Source: an uncultured Clostridia bacterium
GTDB lineage: Bacteria > Bacillota > Clostridia > Oscillospirales > Ruminococcaceae
Assembly (NCBI GenBank): GCA_947627465.1
Contig: CANQWD010000001.1
Span: 137,500-201,499, forward strand
Direction: 5' to 3'
Length of the DNA: 64,000 bases
Within the stretch, counting starts at the first letter, position 1; each line of letters starts with the position of its first letter. This document shows, one piece after another, positions 43,386 through 52,373 of this stretch. Under the pieces are notes generated by a model that was given only the letters and a program-made list of their open reading frames with translations, was not told the origin of the DNA and made no database searches. The position numbers and the translations under genes are program-made.

Positions 43386-44521
43386 ACGTATCTCTGTATT
43401 TCAACGGGCTTGCCGTTTTCGACAAATATTCTCGGAACGCGCGTTCCAACTGCGCAAAGCAGTTCATAGTTGATCGTGCCTATGCGCTTAGCGGCTTCCG
43501 TTACGGAACTGCCGCCCTCAAGCTCGTTGGAATATACGATAACCTCGTCGCCGAGTTTTACCTCTGGGATATCCGTAACGTCGATAAGGGTCTGATCCAT
43601 ACAAATTCTGCCGCAAACGGGAGCCTTTTTGCCGTTCACGATAACTTCCCAGTTCCCCGAAAGCCGCCTGTTGAAACCGTCCGCGTAGCCGCACGGGATA
43701 AGCGCGAGCCGCGTGTCGCGCTCTGCCTTGAACGTTCTTCCGTAGCTTACCGTGTCTCCCTTGTGAATGGTTTTAAGCTGACTTACGACCGATTTAAGTT
43801 GGAAGATCGGGCGAATACCGTCCGGAACGGGAAAACGCTCGTCGGGCTTTTGACCATACATTATAATACCCGCGCGTACAAAATCCCCCGCGTAATTTCC
43901 GTGATAAATAATCCCGCCGCTGTTTTGCGAGTGGGTGGGAAGTCCGCGTTTTTGGCACATTTCGACGATCTTCTTTTGCTGTTGATCCGTGAAGTCCGCG
44001 TCCTGCGGTTCAAGGCTGTCCGAAACTGCGAAATGCGTATAAGCCGCGCGGCAGTCCAAACCCTTTTGAGAAAGAATGCTGTCGAGCTGTTCCTCGTCGG
44101 TTATTCCGACGCGGCTCATTCCCGTGTCGATCTTTATGTGAACGGGTATTTTGATGTTTTTCTCCAGCGCCGCTTCTGATAATTCTTTGGCATAATCCGT
44201 ATCGCCTACCGTAAATATGTAGTTCTTCCCAAGATTTTCCAAAACCAACGGGATATCGCAATAACCGAATATCAAAATATCTCCCAACACTCCGTGACCC
44301 GAAAGCTCCTGCGCTTCCCATAAATTGGAAACGGCAAAATGCATAATGCCGCAGTTGTTAAGCGCTTTGGCGCACTGATAATCTCCGTGCCCATAGGCGT
44401 TTGCTTTGACAATGGCAATTATTTCCTTTCCTTTCGCAAGTTCGCTGATTTTCGCTATATTTCCCTTTAAAGCGTCAAGATTTACCTCCGACCAAGTTCT
44501 TTTGTAAAAATTCTTCATCAC
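43382..44521 (-). CDS. alr: Alanine racemase
   Basis: A 379-residue PLP enzyme that makes D-alanine for peptidoglycan. The PLP-lysine is K39 in IVKANAYGHG, with Y43 nearby; the catalytic Tyr is in the YGRTFKAERDTR region and the C-terminal block GRICMDQTLIDVTDI is present. Length is normal. Its TAA stop is the terminal TTA of element B, so the element was inserted at or just before the original stop. Two Met codons at the start give an uncertainty of one residue. Confidence 0.95.
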   Translation of the reverse strand: MMKNFYKRTWSEVNLDALKGNIAKISELAKGKEIIAIVKANAYGHGDYQCAKALNNCGIMHFAVSNLWEAQELSGHGVLGDILIFGYCDIPLVLENLGKNYIFTVGDTDYAKELSEAALEKNIKIPVHIKIDTGMSRVGITDEEQLDSILSQKGLDCRAAYTHFAVSDSLEPQDADFTDQQQKKIVEMCQKRGLPTHSQNSGGIIYHGNYAGDFVRAGIIMYGQKPDERFPVPDGIRPIFQLKSVVSQLKTIHKGDTVSYGRTFKAERDTRLALIPCGYADGFNRRLSGNWEVIVNGKKAPVCGRICMDQTLIDVTDIPEVKLGDEVIVYSNELEGGSSVTEAAKRIGTINYELLCAVGTRVPRIFVENGKPVEIQRYV

Positions 44522-44535
44522 TTTACCTCATATAC

Positions 44536-44564
44536 TTGAAATTTTCAAAAAAATGTGTTATACT
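44536..44564 (+). promoter_or_regulatory. Promoter of the LCP-like gene
   Basis: TTGAAA, 17-base spacer, TATACT. The leader contains AGAGATATTT twice in tandem (about 44619-44640). Confidence 0.55.
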
Positions 44565-44688
44565 ATAAGTAAGTGCATAAACCCACCTTTACATTATATT
44601 ACGATTTATTAAAAAAATCAAGAGATATTTAGAGATATTTCATTATTTGTAAAAAATACACGAAGTTTCTGAAAGGAAAGCATTCAAT

Positions 44689-45579
44689 ATGTACGTTCGC
44701 AGAAAGAGCAATTGGTATATTTATTTTATTGCGTTTGGAGTAACCGTGGTTTTCGTTTTTGTGGCGATTTTTGCGTTTAAATGGTATCTGTTTCCATCCG
44801 ATACGCAAAACACGGGGCTTAATAAGGATACGGGAGAACTTGCCGAGGACTTTAAACCTACCGCGGAACACAGTTTTAACGTTATGGCGATGTTGTCCGA
44901 GGGCGTGACCGACAGTCCGGATTTTTTCTTTGTGGTAGAGTACAACGCACTCGAAAACAACGTGGCATTCGTGCCTATCCCCGTTGGAATAAGTATGGAA
45001 TCCGAGGGCAGAACGCTGTCGAATGTTTATGCGGCTCAAGGCGGCATTCAGGTCGCAAGGGCCGTTGAAAAGGAGATCGGCATAAAGTGCGATTGTTATG
45101 TTAAAATGGACAGACAGAGCTTCGACGATCTGCTTACCGCTTTCGGAAACGTTGAGTACAGTCTGCCGAAAACGATAATGGTAAAAGAGGGCGAAAAGAC
45201 GTACACGATAAATTCCGGCAGGCAGTCGCTGACTTCCGACGAGATATATCAGCTTATCATCAAGGCGGAGTACGACGAGGGCGAATCATATAAATTCAAG
45301 CTTGCGGGGGATATTTTCTCGGAGCTTGTAAATCAGAATTACCACAGTATCGATTCAACGCTTCTGGATTCGTATTTTAATATGATATTGAAGAACGGCG
45401 AGACCAATCTTACCGAGGAAAAATATAAGGCGCACAAAGCCGCGCTTTTGAATACGGTCGAGTACGGCGTATCACCCGCGGAGTTTTATGTGCCTTACGG
45501 AGAATATTCCGATGACGGCGGCTTTACGATAGCGGACACTTCCGTTATAACGATCAAACAGAAAGCGGGGCTTGAATGA
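44689..45579 (+). CDS. LytR-CpsA-Psr-like membrane protein
   Basis: A 296-residue protein with one N-terminal TM helix (about 9-31) and an extracellular domain. FFFVVEYNALENNVAFVPIP, LSNVYAAQGGIQVARAVEKE and CYVKMDRQSFDDLLTAFGNVEYSLP resemble the core of LCP proteins, which attach glycopolymers to peptidoglycan. The usual catalytic Asp/Arg signature is not clear, so this may be a degenerate or non-catalytic relative. It overlaps the LUD gene by four bases. Confidence 0.7.
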   Translation: MYVRRKSNWYIYFIAFGVTVVFVFVAIFAFKWYLFPSDTQNTGLNKDTGELAEDFKPTAEHSFNVMAMLSEGVTDSPDFFFVVEYNALENNVAFVPIPVGISMESEGRTLSNVYAAQGGIQVARAVEKEIGIKCDCYVKMDRQSFDDLLTAFGNVEYSLPKTIMVKEGEKTYTINSGRQSLTSDEIYQLIIKAEYDEGESYKFKLAGDIFSELVNQNYHSIDSTLLDSYFNMILKNGETNLTEEKYKAHKAALLNTVEYGVSPAEFYVPYGEYSDDGGFTIADTSVITIKQKAGLE

Positions 45580-46196
45580 TGAACGAGAAAATTCAGATAA
45601 CCATGGATAATCTGAAACTTAACAAAATGAAGCCGTATTACGCCGAAAACAGCGAAGAAGCTCGGCGCATAGTACGGGAACTGGTAAAAAACGACAAACT
45701 TATCACCTCGGGCGGTTCGGAGACGCTTAAAGAAACGGGCGTTATCGATATGCTGAAATCCGAGTTCGGCGCGGCTTATCTCGACCGCTCCTCGGGCAAG
45801 GACAGAGATGAGGTCGAGGAGATAATGCGGCGCGCGTTTACAAGCGACACGTTTTTGGCAAGCTCCAACGCGATAACCGAGGACGGTGAGCTTTACAACG
45901 TCGACGGCAACGGCAACCGCGTTTCGGCGATGATCTACGGACCGAAACAGGTCATTATTGTCGCGGGCGCAAACAAAATCGTCAAAGATCTGGCGGCGGC
46001 AAAGGAACGTGTTGAGAAGATCGCCGCACCTAAAAATACGATACGTCTCGAAAAGGCAACTCCCTGCGTCAAAACGGGGGAGTGCGGTCATTGTCACTCA
46101 AACGACAGAATTTGCTGTTCATATGTGACTTTGGCACAGCAGCGCGTTCCCGACAGAATTAAGGTCATTATAGTCAACGAGAACTTAGGCTATTGA
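45576..46196 (+). CDS. LUD-domain protein (lactate-utilisation-type)
   Basis: A 206-residue protein with the LUD fold seen in LutC/YkgG: YYAENSEEARRIVRELVK, TSGGSETLKETGV, DRSSGKDRDE, and a C-terminal CGHCHSNDRICCSYVTL segment with four cysteines. Such proteins are linked to lactate or general redox metabolism, but without LutA/LutB the substrate is unknown. It shares an overlap with the LCP-like gene, so the two are co-translated. Confidence 0.85.
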   Translation: MMNEKIQITMDNLKLNKMKPYYAENSEEARRIVRELVKNDKLITSGGSETLKETGVIDMLKSEFGAAYLDRSSGKDRDEVEEIMRRAFTSDTFLASSNAITEDGELYNVDGNGNRVSAMIYGPKQVIIVAGANKIVKDLAAAKERVEKIAAPKNTIRLEKATPCVKTGECGHCHSNDRICCSYVTLAQQRVPDRIKVIIVNENLGY

Positions 46197-46297
46197 CAGT
46201 GCATAGCGTACAGTTGAAAGCTGACAGTTACCGCGTTTGGCGGGAAATACAATACTTTTGGTTATAAAAATTTTTACATAGAAAGGATTTTTGGGAT

Positions 46298-47272
46298 ATG
46301 AGCATTTTAAAACTTATCGCGCCTTGCAAGGACTACATCTGGGGCGGCAACAGACTTCGCGAGGAGTACGGCAAAAAACTCGACAGCGACAAAATAGCGG
46401 AGAGCTGGGAGCTTTCCTGTCATAAGGACGGTCAAAGCGTAATTGACGGCGGCGAGTTCGGCGGCAAGACGCTTTCGGAGTTTATCGAAGCAAAGGGAAA
46501 GACCGCGGCGCTCGGCACAAACTGCGACCGCTTCGAGTACTTCCCGATTCTTATTAAATTGATCGACGCCAAGGACAACCTGTCGGTTCAAGTTCACCCG
46601 TCGAACGATTACGCGCTCAAAGTCGAGGGCGAGTACGGCAAGACCGAGATGTGGTATATCGTGGACTGCGACGAGGGCGCGGAACTGCTCTACGGCTTTA
46701 AGCACGAGATTTCCAAAGAGGAGTTCGCCGACAGAATTAAAAACAACACGCTTCTTGAAGTTGCGAACAACGTTCCCGTGCACAAGGGCGACGTGTTCTT
46801 TATCGAAAGCGGAACGCTCCACGCGATAGGCAAGGGAATACTCATTGCGGAAATTCAGCAGAACTCCAACACCACGTACAGAGTTTACGATTACGGCAGA
46901 GTCGGCAAAGACGGCAAGCCGCGCGAACTGCATATCGAAAAGGCGATCGACGTTACCGACCGCATTCCTCCGAAATATCCGACCTCGGCTCAGGGACAGC
47001 ACGAAAAGGTCGAGGGCGGCGTTAAAACGCTGCTTCGCACCTGCGAGTATTTCAACGTAAACAAGCTGGAGATAGACGGCACAATGACGCTCAACGCTGA
47101 CGACAAGTCGTTCAAGAGTTTGCTGTTCCTTGACGGCACGGCTGAAATCAAAGGCGCGGACGGTTCTCAAAGCGCCAAGAAAGGCGAAAGCTTCTTTGTC
47201 GCGGCGAATTCCGGCGAGTTCACAATTACGGGCAAATGCGAGGTAATACTTTCGGACATCGTAAATAATTGA
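46298..47272 (+). CDS. manA: Mannose-6-phosphate isomerase, class I
   Basis: A 324-residue zinc enzyme that links mannose 6-phosphate and fructose 6-phosphate. IWGGNRLREEYGKK, the zinc-binding QVHPSNDYALKVEGE, HKGDVFFIESGTLHAIGKG with His, and IAEIQQNSNTTYRVYDYGR are all present in family order. GAAAGGA lies 14 bases before the ATG. Its neighbour is a ROK glucokinase, fitting hexose use. Confidence 0.95.
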   Translation: MSILKLIAPCKDYIWGGNRLREEYGKKLDSDKIAESWELSCHKDGQSVIDGGEFGGKTLSEFIEAKGKTAALGTNCDRFEYFPILIKLIDAKDNLSVQVHPSNDYALKVEGEYGKTEMWYIVDCDEGAELLYGFKHEISKEEFADRIKNNTLLEVANNVPVHKGDVFFIESGTLHAIGKGILIAEIQQNSNTTYRVYDYGRVGKDGKPRELHIEKAIDVTDRIPPKYPTSAQGQHEKVEGGVKTLLRTCEYFNVNKLEIDGTMTLNADDKSFKSLLFLDGTAEIKGADGSQSAKKGESFFVAANSGEFTITGKCEVILSDIVNN

Positions 47273-47356
47273 CAATGTAAAGTTGATAATTGACAATTCA
47301 TGCGGCGGGCTTTTTTACGTCACAATTGTCAATTATCCATTATCAATTGTAAATTA
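47267..47356. repeat. Paired inverted AATTGACAATT-type repeats before glucokinase
   Basis: Copies at 47267-47298 and, inverted, at 47323-47356, enclosing CATGCGGCGGGCTTTTTTACG. The whole can fold as a long AT-rich hairpin. Confidence 0.65.
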
Positions 47357-47371
47357 TATTGGGGGCTTATT

Positions 47372-48340
47372 ATGGCTTATTACATAGGCGTTGACGTTGG
47401 CGGCACGAATATCGCGTGCGGCATTGTAAATGAGAACTGCGAGATAATAGCGCGTTCCAAGGTCAAAACAAATCCTTATGACAAAACCGACGCACCGCCC
47501 AAGTATACGGTAGTTCTTGAGGAGATAAAAAGCGCCGTTCGTATCGCGTGCGAGGAAGCGGGAATTGCGCCCTCCGCGGCGGGTTCTATCGGGATAGGCT
47601 GTCCCGGAACGTGCAATCAAGCAACCGGAGTTGTTGAATATTCCAACAATCTCGGCTTTTTGAACGTTCCGCTTAAAGCGGATATGGAAAGCGAGTTTAA
47701 AATTCCCGTATATCTTGAAAACGACGCGAACGCCGCCGCTTTCGGAGAGTTTGTCGCGGGCGCGGCAAAGGGCGCGAACAGCGCGGTCGTTATTACGCTC
47801 GGCACGGGCGTCGGCTCGGGAATAGTCTTGGACGGCAAGATATATCGCGGCGCGAATTTCGCGGGCGGCGAGATCGGGCACACCGTTATCGTTATGGACG
47901 GTCTGCCGTGTACTTGCGGACGGCGCGGTTGTTTTGAGGCGTACTCCTCGGCGACGGGCTTAGTCAGAATGACAACTCAGGCAAGCGAACTGAACCCCGA
48001 CAGCCTTATGACGAAGATGATTCGCGAGGACGGCAAGGTAAGCGCGCGCACGGCTTACAAGGCTATGAAACAGGGCGACCCCGTGGGAAAAGCCGTCACA
48101 GAGCAATATATAAAGTACTTGTCTTGCGGCATAGCGAACGTTATCAACACGTTCCAACCCGATATTCTTTGTATCGGCGGGGGAGTGTGCAACGAGGGCG
48201 ATACGCTTTTAACTCCTCTTAAAGCAGCGGTGGCGGAGCAGATATACTCCAAACACTCTGCGAAAAACACCGACATTGTGATTTGCAAGCTCGGCAACGA
48301 CGCGGGAATTATCGGCGCGGCAATGCTGTTTAAAAGTTAA
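47372..48340 (+). CDS. glcK: Glucokinase, ROK family
   Basis: A 322-residue sugar kinase. The phosphate-binding GVDVGGTNIACGIV is at the start; ENDANAAAFGEF gives the catalytic Asp; CTCGRRGCFEAYSS is the ROK zinc motif and GGGVCNEGDTLL the second phosphate site. ATG 47372, with a GGGGG ribosome-binding site, was chosen over the in-frame 47300 start, which translates the repeat. Preceded by manA. The sugar assigned, glucose, is by family. Confidence 0.93.
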   Translation: MAYYIGVDVGGTNIACGIVNENCEIIARSKVKTNPYDKTDAPPKYTVVLEEIKSAVRIACEEAGIAPSAAGSIGIGCPGTCNQATGVVEYSNNLGFLNVPLKADMESEFKIPVYLENDANAAAFGEFVAGAAKGANSAVVITLGTGVGSGIVLDGKIYRGANFAGGEIGHTVIVMDGLPCTCGRRGCFEAYSSATGLVRMTTQASELNPDSLMTKMIREDGKVSARTAYKAMKQGDPVGKAVTEQYIKYLSCGIANVINTFQPDILCIGGGVCNEGDTLLTPLKAAVAEQIYSKHSAKNTDIVICKLGNDAGIIGAAMLFKS

Positions 48341-48357
48341 TCACAAAGGAGTTAAGT

Positions 48358-49263
48358 ATGAAAAAGGTTATTACACTGCTCTGTTTGGCGGCGGTTTTAA
48401 CGCTCACCGCTTGCGGAAAGACGGAGAGCGTTTCCGAGTCGTCAAAGCCTGTTGTTGAGAGTAATTTGACTTCGGTTGCGAGTACTGCAAGTTCCCCCGA
48501 GAGCGTTCCTGTAAACGCTGAAAAGCCGAAAATCGGCGATTTAATGGGTCCGGAGGATTTGCAAGGTCGCGGAAAGGCGTTCTGCATTTGCGCCGTGACG
48601 ACCCGCAGCGCGGACGGTTCGGTGAAAGCCGTTGAATACGAGGTTTATGACGACCACAATAACAGGATCGCGCTAATCGGCGGGGATTATGCGTATTATT
48701 ACACTTACGAGTATGACAAGGATGGTAACATCACCAAGAAATATGACGGCTTGGCAAACGCGTCCGAAGAGTATGAATACAAGAATGGACTTGCGGTAAA
48801 GCGGCATTATACGGGGCGCGACGGGCAGACTTTAGATGAGACTTACGAGTATGACGAACACGGCACCAAGATAAAGACCACGCATTATATCGCGGCTCTC
48901 GACGATACGTCGGTAAACGAGACAAAGCCCGAATACGACAATCAAGGGCGGCTTGTCCGCGAGACCTATCACAATTCTGACGGCAGTGTATTTTCCGTTG
49001 ACGAATACGAGTACAACGACAAGGGTGAGATCGTTAAAGAAACATCTACGGGGGACGGCTCTAAGACCGAGAAAGAGTATGTTCGCGATGAGCGCGGGAA
49101 CGTGCTTTCCGAGTTATATAAAGTCATTGCCCCCGGCAGCGAGGAAACCCGCACCGAATATGAGTACAATTCCGACAATAAAAAAATTTCGGAGAAGAAG
49201 TTCACTATTAAGGACGGCACGGAAACGCTGAAAACCGCTTATGAATATGCTTATGAGTATTAA
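48358..49263 (+). CDS. Secreted lipoprotein with YD-type repeats
   Basis: A 301-residue lipoprotein with signal peptide to C19 (LTLTAC), a Ser/Val-rich linker to about 60, and then repeats of the kind YEYDKDGNITKKYD, YEYDEHGTKIKTTH, PEYDNQGRLVRETY, YEYNDKGEIVKETS, YEYNSDNKKISEKK. These resemble YD (RHS-type) beta repeats. No toxin or RHS core is attached, so it is a small stand-alone repeat lipoprotein. AAGGAG precedes the ATG, and ilvD begins 94 bases later. Confidence 0.75.
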   Translation: MKKVITLLCLAAVLTLTACGKTESVSESSKPVVESNLTSVASTASSPESVPVNAEKPKIGDLMGPEDLQGRGKAFCICAVTTRSADGSVKAVEYEVYDDHNNRIALIGGDYAYYYTYEYDKDGNITKKYDGLANASEEYEYKNGLAVKRHYTGRDGQTLDETYEYDEHGTKIKTTHYIAALDDTSVNETKPEYDNQGRLVRETYHNSDGSVFSVDEYEYNDKGEIVKETSTGDGSKTEKEYVRDERGNVLSELYKVIAPGSEETRTEYEYNSDNKKISEKKFTIKDGTETLKTAYEYAYEY

Positions 49264-49357
49264 GGCGGCACGGTCGGGAGATTTACCGTAAAAATTTGGC
49301 AATAAACAAAAATCGGCGTTTCGTCGATGTATTTAAATAAAGAAAGGTTGTTTTAAA

Positions 49358-51013
49358 ATGAGATCCGATTTGATTAAAGCAGGAGTAGAAAAAACTCCGC
49401 ACAGAGCGGTTTTGAAGTCGCTTGGCGTAATAGACAGCGAGATGAACAAGCCGTTTATCGCGGTAGTATGCGCGGCAAGCGACTATGTTCCGGGACATCA
49501 GCATTTGCACGAAATTTCGCGCTACGTAAAGGACGGTATCAGAAACGCGGGCGGCGTGCCGTTCGAGTTCTTTACTATCGGCGTTTGCGACGGTCTTGCA
49601 ATGAACCACAAGGGTATGCGTTATTCTCTTGCAAGCCGCGAGCTTATCGCGGACAGCATCGAGGTAATGCTGACGGCGCACCCGCTCGACGGCGTTGTTT
49701 TCATTCCGAACTGCGATAAGATAGTTCCCGGAATGGTTATGGCGGCGGCGAGAATGAATTTACCGTCCATTTTCGTAAGCGGCGGTCCTATGAACCCCGG
49801 CTGCGTTCAGGATAAGCGCGTGGGCTACTCCGAGATTTATGAAGCTATCGGTCAGTATACCAACGGCGAGATCGGCGACGAGGTTATTAAAGACTACGAA
49901 AACAACGCGTGCCCGACCTGCGGCTCTTGCTCGGGAATGTACACCGCGAACTCCATGAACTGCTTGACTGAAGCGATTGGACTTGCCTTGCCGACCGCGG
50001 GCACAGAACCCGCGGTAAACTCCGCACGTCGCCGTTTGGCTAAGGAAACGGGCGAACGCGCCGTAGAGCTTGTAAAAGAGAACATTCGTCCGTCCGACAT
50101 TCTCACCAAGAAGAATATGCTGAACGCTCTGGCTACAGATATGGCGATAGGCGCGTCCTCGAATACGGTTTTGCACTTGCTGGCGATCGCCCACGAAGCG
50201 AAAGTCGACATCACTCTTGACGACATTGACCAGATGAGCCGCAAAACTCCGCAGCTTGCGAAACTCAACCCCGCTAGTTCCGTATTCATCACCGATTTGA
50301 ACGCTGTCGGCGGTATCCAGACGGTTATTCGTGAGCTTTCCAAGGGCGGACACGTCAACGAGGACGTTTTGACGGTTTCGGGTACTCAAAAGGAGCGTAT
50401 CGCGGCGGCACGCGACGGCGACGGCGTTATCGTTCACTCGTGCGCAGACCCGATTAGAAAAGACGGCGGTATCGCTATCTTGAGCGGCAATCTCGCGGTG
50501 AACGGCTCTGTTGTTAAGCAGGGCGCTGTAAAGCCCGAGATGATGGATTTCACGGGTTCGGCTCGCGTTTTCGACGGCGAACAGGACGCTTGCGACGCTA
50601 TTCTCGGCGGCAAGATAAAAGCGGGAGACGTTGTTGTTATCCGCTATGAGGGACCTAAAGGCGGGCCGGGAATGCCCGAAATGCTTGCTCCCACGGCGGC
50701 TATCGTCGGCAAGGGTTTGGACGGCAGCGTAGCGCTCATCACGGACGGACGTTTCAGCGGAGCTTCGCGCGGCGCGGCTATCGGTCATGTTTCTCCCGAA
50801 GCTGCGGAGGGCGGTCTTATCGCGTTCGTTGAGGACGGCGATAAAATTCACATCGACATTCCCAACCGCAAGGTTGAACTTCTCGTTGACGACGCGGTTA
50901 TAGAAGAGCGTAAGAAGAAAGGCGTTAAAGCTCCCAGAGAATTTGACGGCTATCTCAAACGCTACGCGAAAATGGTTACCTCGGCGAACACGGGAGCGGT
51001 CTTTGAGGATTGA
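49358..51013 (+). CDS. ilvD: Dihydroxy-acid dehydratase
   Basis: A 551-residue Fe-S enzyme of branched-chain amino acid synthesis. [18 protein letters not shown] and [22 protein letters not shown] hold the three cluster cysteines; the C-terminal blocks [21 protein letters not shown] and the Mg-binding motif are intact. Normal size. GAAAGG lies upstream. No ilvC or ilvB is in the window, so this is a solitary ilv gene. Confidence 0.96.
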   Translation: MRSDLIKAGVEKTPHRAVLKSLGVIDSEMNKPFIAVVCAASDYVPGHQHLHEISRYVKDGIRNAGGVPFEFFTIGVCDGLAMNHKGMRYSLASRELIADSIEVMLTAHPLDGVVFIPNCDKIVPGMVMAAARMNLPSIFVSGGPMNPGCVQDKRVGYSEIYEAIGQYTNGEIGDEVIKDYENNACPTCGSCSGMYTANSMNCLTEAIGLALPTAGTEPAVNSARRRLAKETGERAVELVKENIRPSDILTKKNMLNALATDMAIGASSNTVLHLLAIAHEAKVDITLDDIDQMSRKTPQLAKLNPASSVFITDLNAVGGIQTVIRELSKGGHVNEDVLTVSGTQKERIAAARDGDGVIVHSCADPIRKDGGIAILSGNLAVNGSVVKQGAVKPEMMDFTGSARVFDGEQDACDAILGGKIKAGDVVVIRYEGPKGGPGMPEMLAPTAAIVGKGLDGSVALITDGRFSGASRGAAIGHVSPEAAEGGLIAFVEDGDKIHIDIPNRKVELLVDDAVIEERKKKGVKAPREFDGYLKRYAKMVTSANTGAVFED

Positions 51014-51036
51014 TTTTCGCGCGGAGGTGACTGCGC

Positions 51037-51639
51037 GTGAGAGAGTTTATCGGCTGGCTTTTTGTAGCTATACTTATATTCACGCTGATTTATATTATCG
51101 CGCTGAATATTTACAAGGCGCATATGAGAAAGTCATTAAAGGTTTGGAAGAACGGCGGGGATTTGGACGAGCAATCCTTAGCCAAAGTTGAGCGCTACAT
51201 TGAAAAATTCGGCGGCAGTAATCTCAATTGGGAACTGAAAGAACGCCAACGTCGGCGCGAAATCAAGTACAACAAGACTCATCTCCCGCTTGGCGAATTG
51301 CCCGAACTTTCAATCAATTGGGGGAAGTTCGAGGAGGTAGTGAAAAGGTCGTCGGGTCTTATGCTGAAAGATATCGGCGACAGTTATGCCTGTATTGTGG
51401 TCTACGCTTCCGAAAACTATGAGCGGCACAGTATTCCTAAGTCCGAGTTGGACGGCGACGTGATAAAACTTATTGACCTGCTTTTAAGCGATCTTGATTG
51501 GTTTTACTCGCACCCGACGGGCAATTCGGCGGGCGAGTGCGGCTCTGTTCTAGAAAGCTTTCTCCACGAAAAATATCCCATGCTCACCGAAAAGAGCGTT
51601 AGCAGAATTGTGCAAACATATTGCATAAACGACAGATAA
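51037..51639 (+). CDS. Membrane-anchored protein of unknown function
   Basis: A 200-residue protein with an N-terminal TM helix (about 5-26) and a cytoplasmic or external soluble part with KERQRRREIKYNKTHLPLGE. I do not recognise a family. The start is GTG with GGAGGTGAC upstream, 24 bases after the ilvD stop, so the two may be co-transcribed. Confidence 0.6.
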   Translation: MREFIGWLFVAILIFTLIYIIALNIYKAHMRKSLKVWKNGGDLDEQSLAKVERYIEKFGGSNLNWELKERQRRREIKYNKTHLPLGELPELSINWGKFEEVVKRSSGLMLKDIGDSYACIVVYASENYERHSIPKSELDGDVIKLIDLLLSDLDWFYSHPTGNSAGECGSVLESFLHEKYPMLTEKSVSRIVQTYCINDR

Positions 51640-51672
51640 ACGTTATTATATCGCGTCTTTTTAATTTACCTG

Positions 51673-51701
51673 TTGACAATATCTCGGTTATGTGGTATAA
51701 T
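51673..51701 (+). promoter_or_regulatory. Promoter of the CheW-like gene
   Basis: TTGACA, 17-base spacer, TATAAT. Confidence 0.8.
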
Positions 51702-51739
51702 ATAATTACCATCAAATGATAAGCTGCCGCTGCAGTATA

Positions 51740-51812
51740 ACGGGCGTTTGCCCGTTTTATCGAATTAGATGACGAGGGCGCTCGGTTATTGTTATAATCG
51801 GGCGCTTTTGTT
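51740..51812 (+). promoter_or_regulatory. Attenuator-like leader of the CheW-like gene
   Basis: Two hairpins in a 128-base leader. The first is ACGGGC-GTTT-GCCCGT (51740-51755) then TTTAT. The second is a 12-bp stem of GCGCTCGGTTAT (51778-51789) and ATAATCGGGCGC (51794-51805), with three wobble pairs and loop TGTT, then TTTTGTTAT. The second ends directly before the GGAGG ribosome-binding site. It looks like an intrinsic terminator in a leader. No known riboswitch class was recognised. Confidence 0.6.
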
Positions 51813-51829
51813 ATATGGAGGTAACGAAT

Positions 51830-52282
51830 ATGGAAGAAAACAACATTCTGCCAAATCTGATGTTCACGGTCGGAAGTTCGCTGTTTATGACTTCGGTGAA
51901 GAACATAAGATATATTGGAGCTACTCCGGAGAAAATCACGGTCATACCTCATTCGCCGAATTTTGTGCGCGGCTTTTGCGATTACGCGGGCGACAGCGTT
52001 ACTATGATAGACCTCTGCGCGGTTCTTTTCGGAAATACGCCGGATAATGAAAAGTACTTCTTTACCGTCGACAAATACGGCTTTATTGTTAGCGAAGTGC
52101 ACGGCATAGAACCTCCCGGGGAATTTGAGCAGATGAAACACAACTCCGGCAGAAAATACATTAAGTCGGTCTACACAATGTCGAACGGGGTATACGAAAA
52201 ATACCGCGCTCACTCAAACTCAAATGCGGTTTTCGTGCCCGATTTTGAAAGGATAATCGGACAGTTTAAAACGCTGCGGTAA
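51830..52282 (+). CDS. Orphan CheW-like protein
   Basis: A 150-residue CheW-fold protein. NLMFTVGSSLFMTSVKNIRYI, PHSPNFVRGFCDYAGDSVTMIDL and YFFTVDKYGFIVSEVHGIEPP follow the order of CheW strands. CheW normally couples CheA to receptors; no che, fla or mcp gene is in this window, so the role is not clear. I chose ATG 51830; the ATG at 51815 overlaps the ribosome-binding site GGAGG. Confidence 0.75.
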   Translation: MEENNILPNLMFTVGSSLFMTSVKNIRYIGATPEKITVIPHSPNFVRGFCDYAGDSVTMIDLCAVLFGNTPDNEKYFFTVDKYGFIVSEVHGIEPPGEFEQMKHNSGRKYIKSVYTMSNGVYEKYRAHSNSNAVFVPDFERIIGQFKTLR

Positions 52283-52373
52283 TATTATAGACGTTCGGAC
52301 AAAACTTGTCAAGAAAAGTCGGGCAAACTCCCAAAGACTATGATATACTTTAATTACAGCGAGGAGGGAAGCT

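Noticed and set aside
46307..47296. 329-codon minus-strand open frame across manA
   Set aside because: manA has all family motifs on the plus strand; this frame mirrors its codon bias and ends in the repeat.
49760..50851. 363-codon minus-strand open frame across ilvD
   Set aside because: Shadow of ilvD with biased composition.
51702..51829. Known riboswitch class (c-di-GMP, fluoride, others) upstream of the CheW-like gene
   Set aside because: I compared the leader with remembered consensus motifs and found no match; only the hairpin plan is similar.
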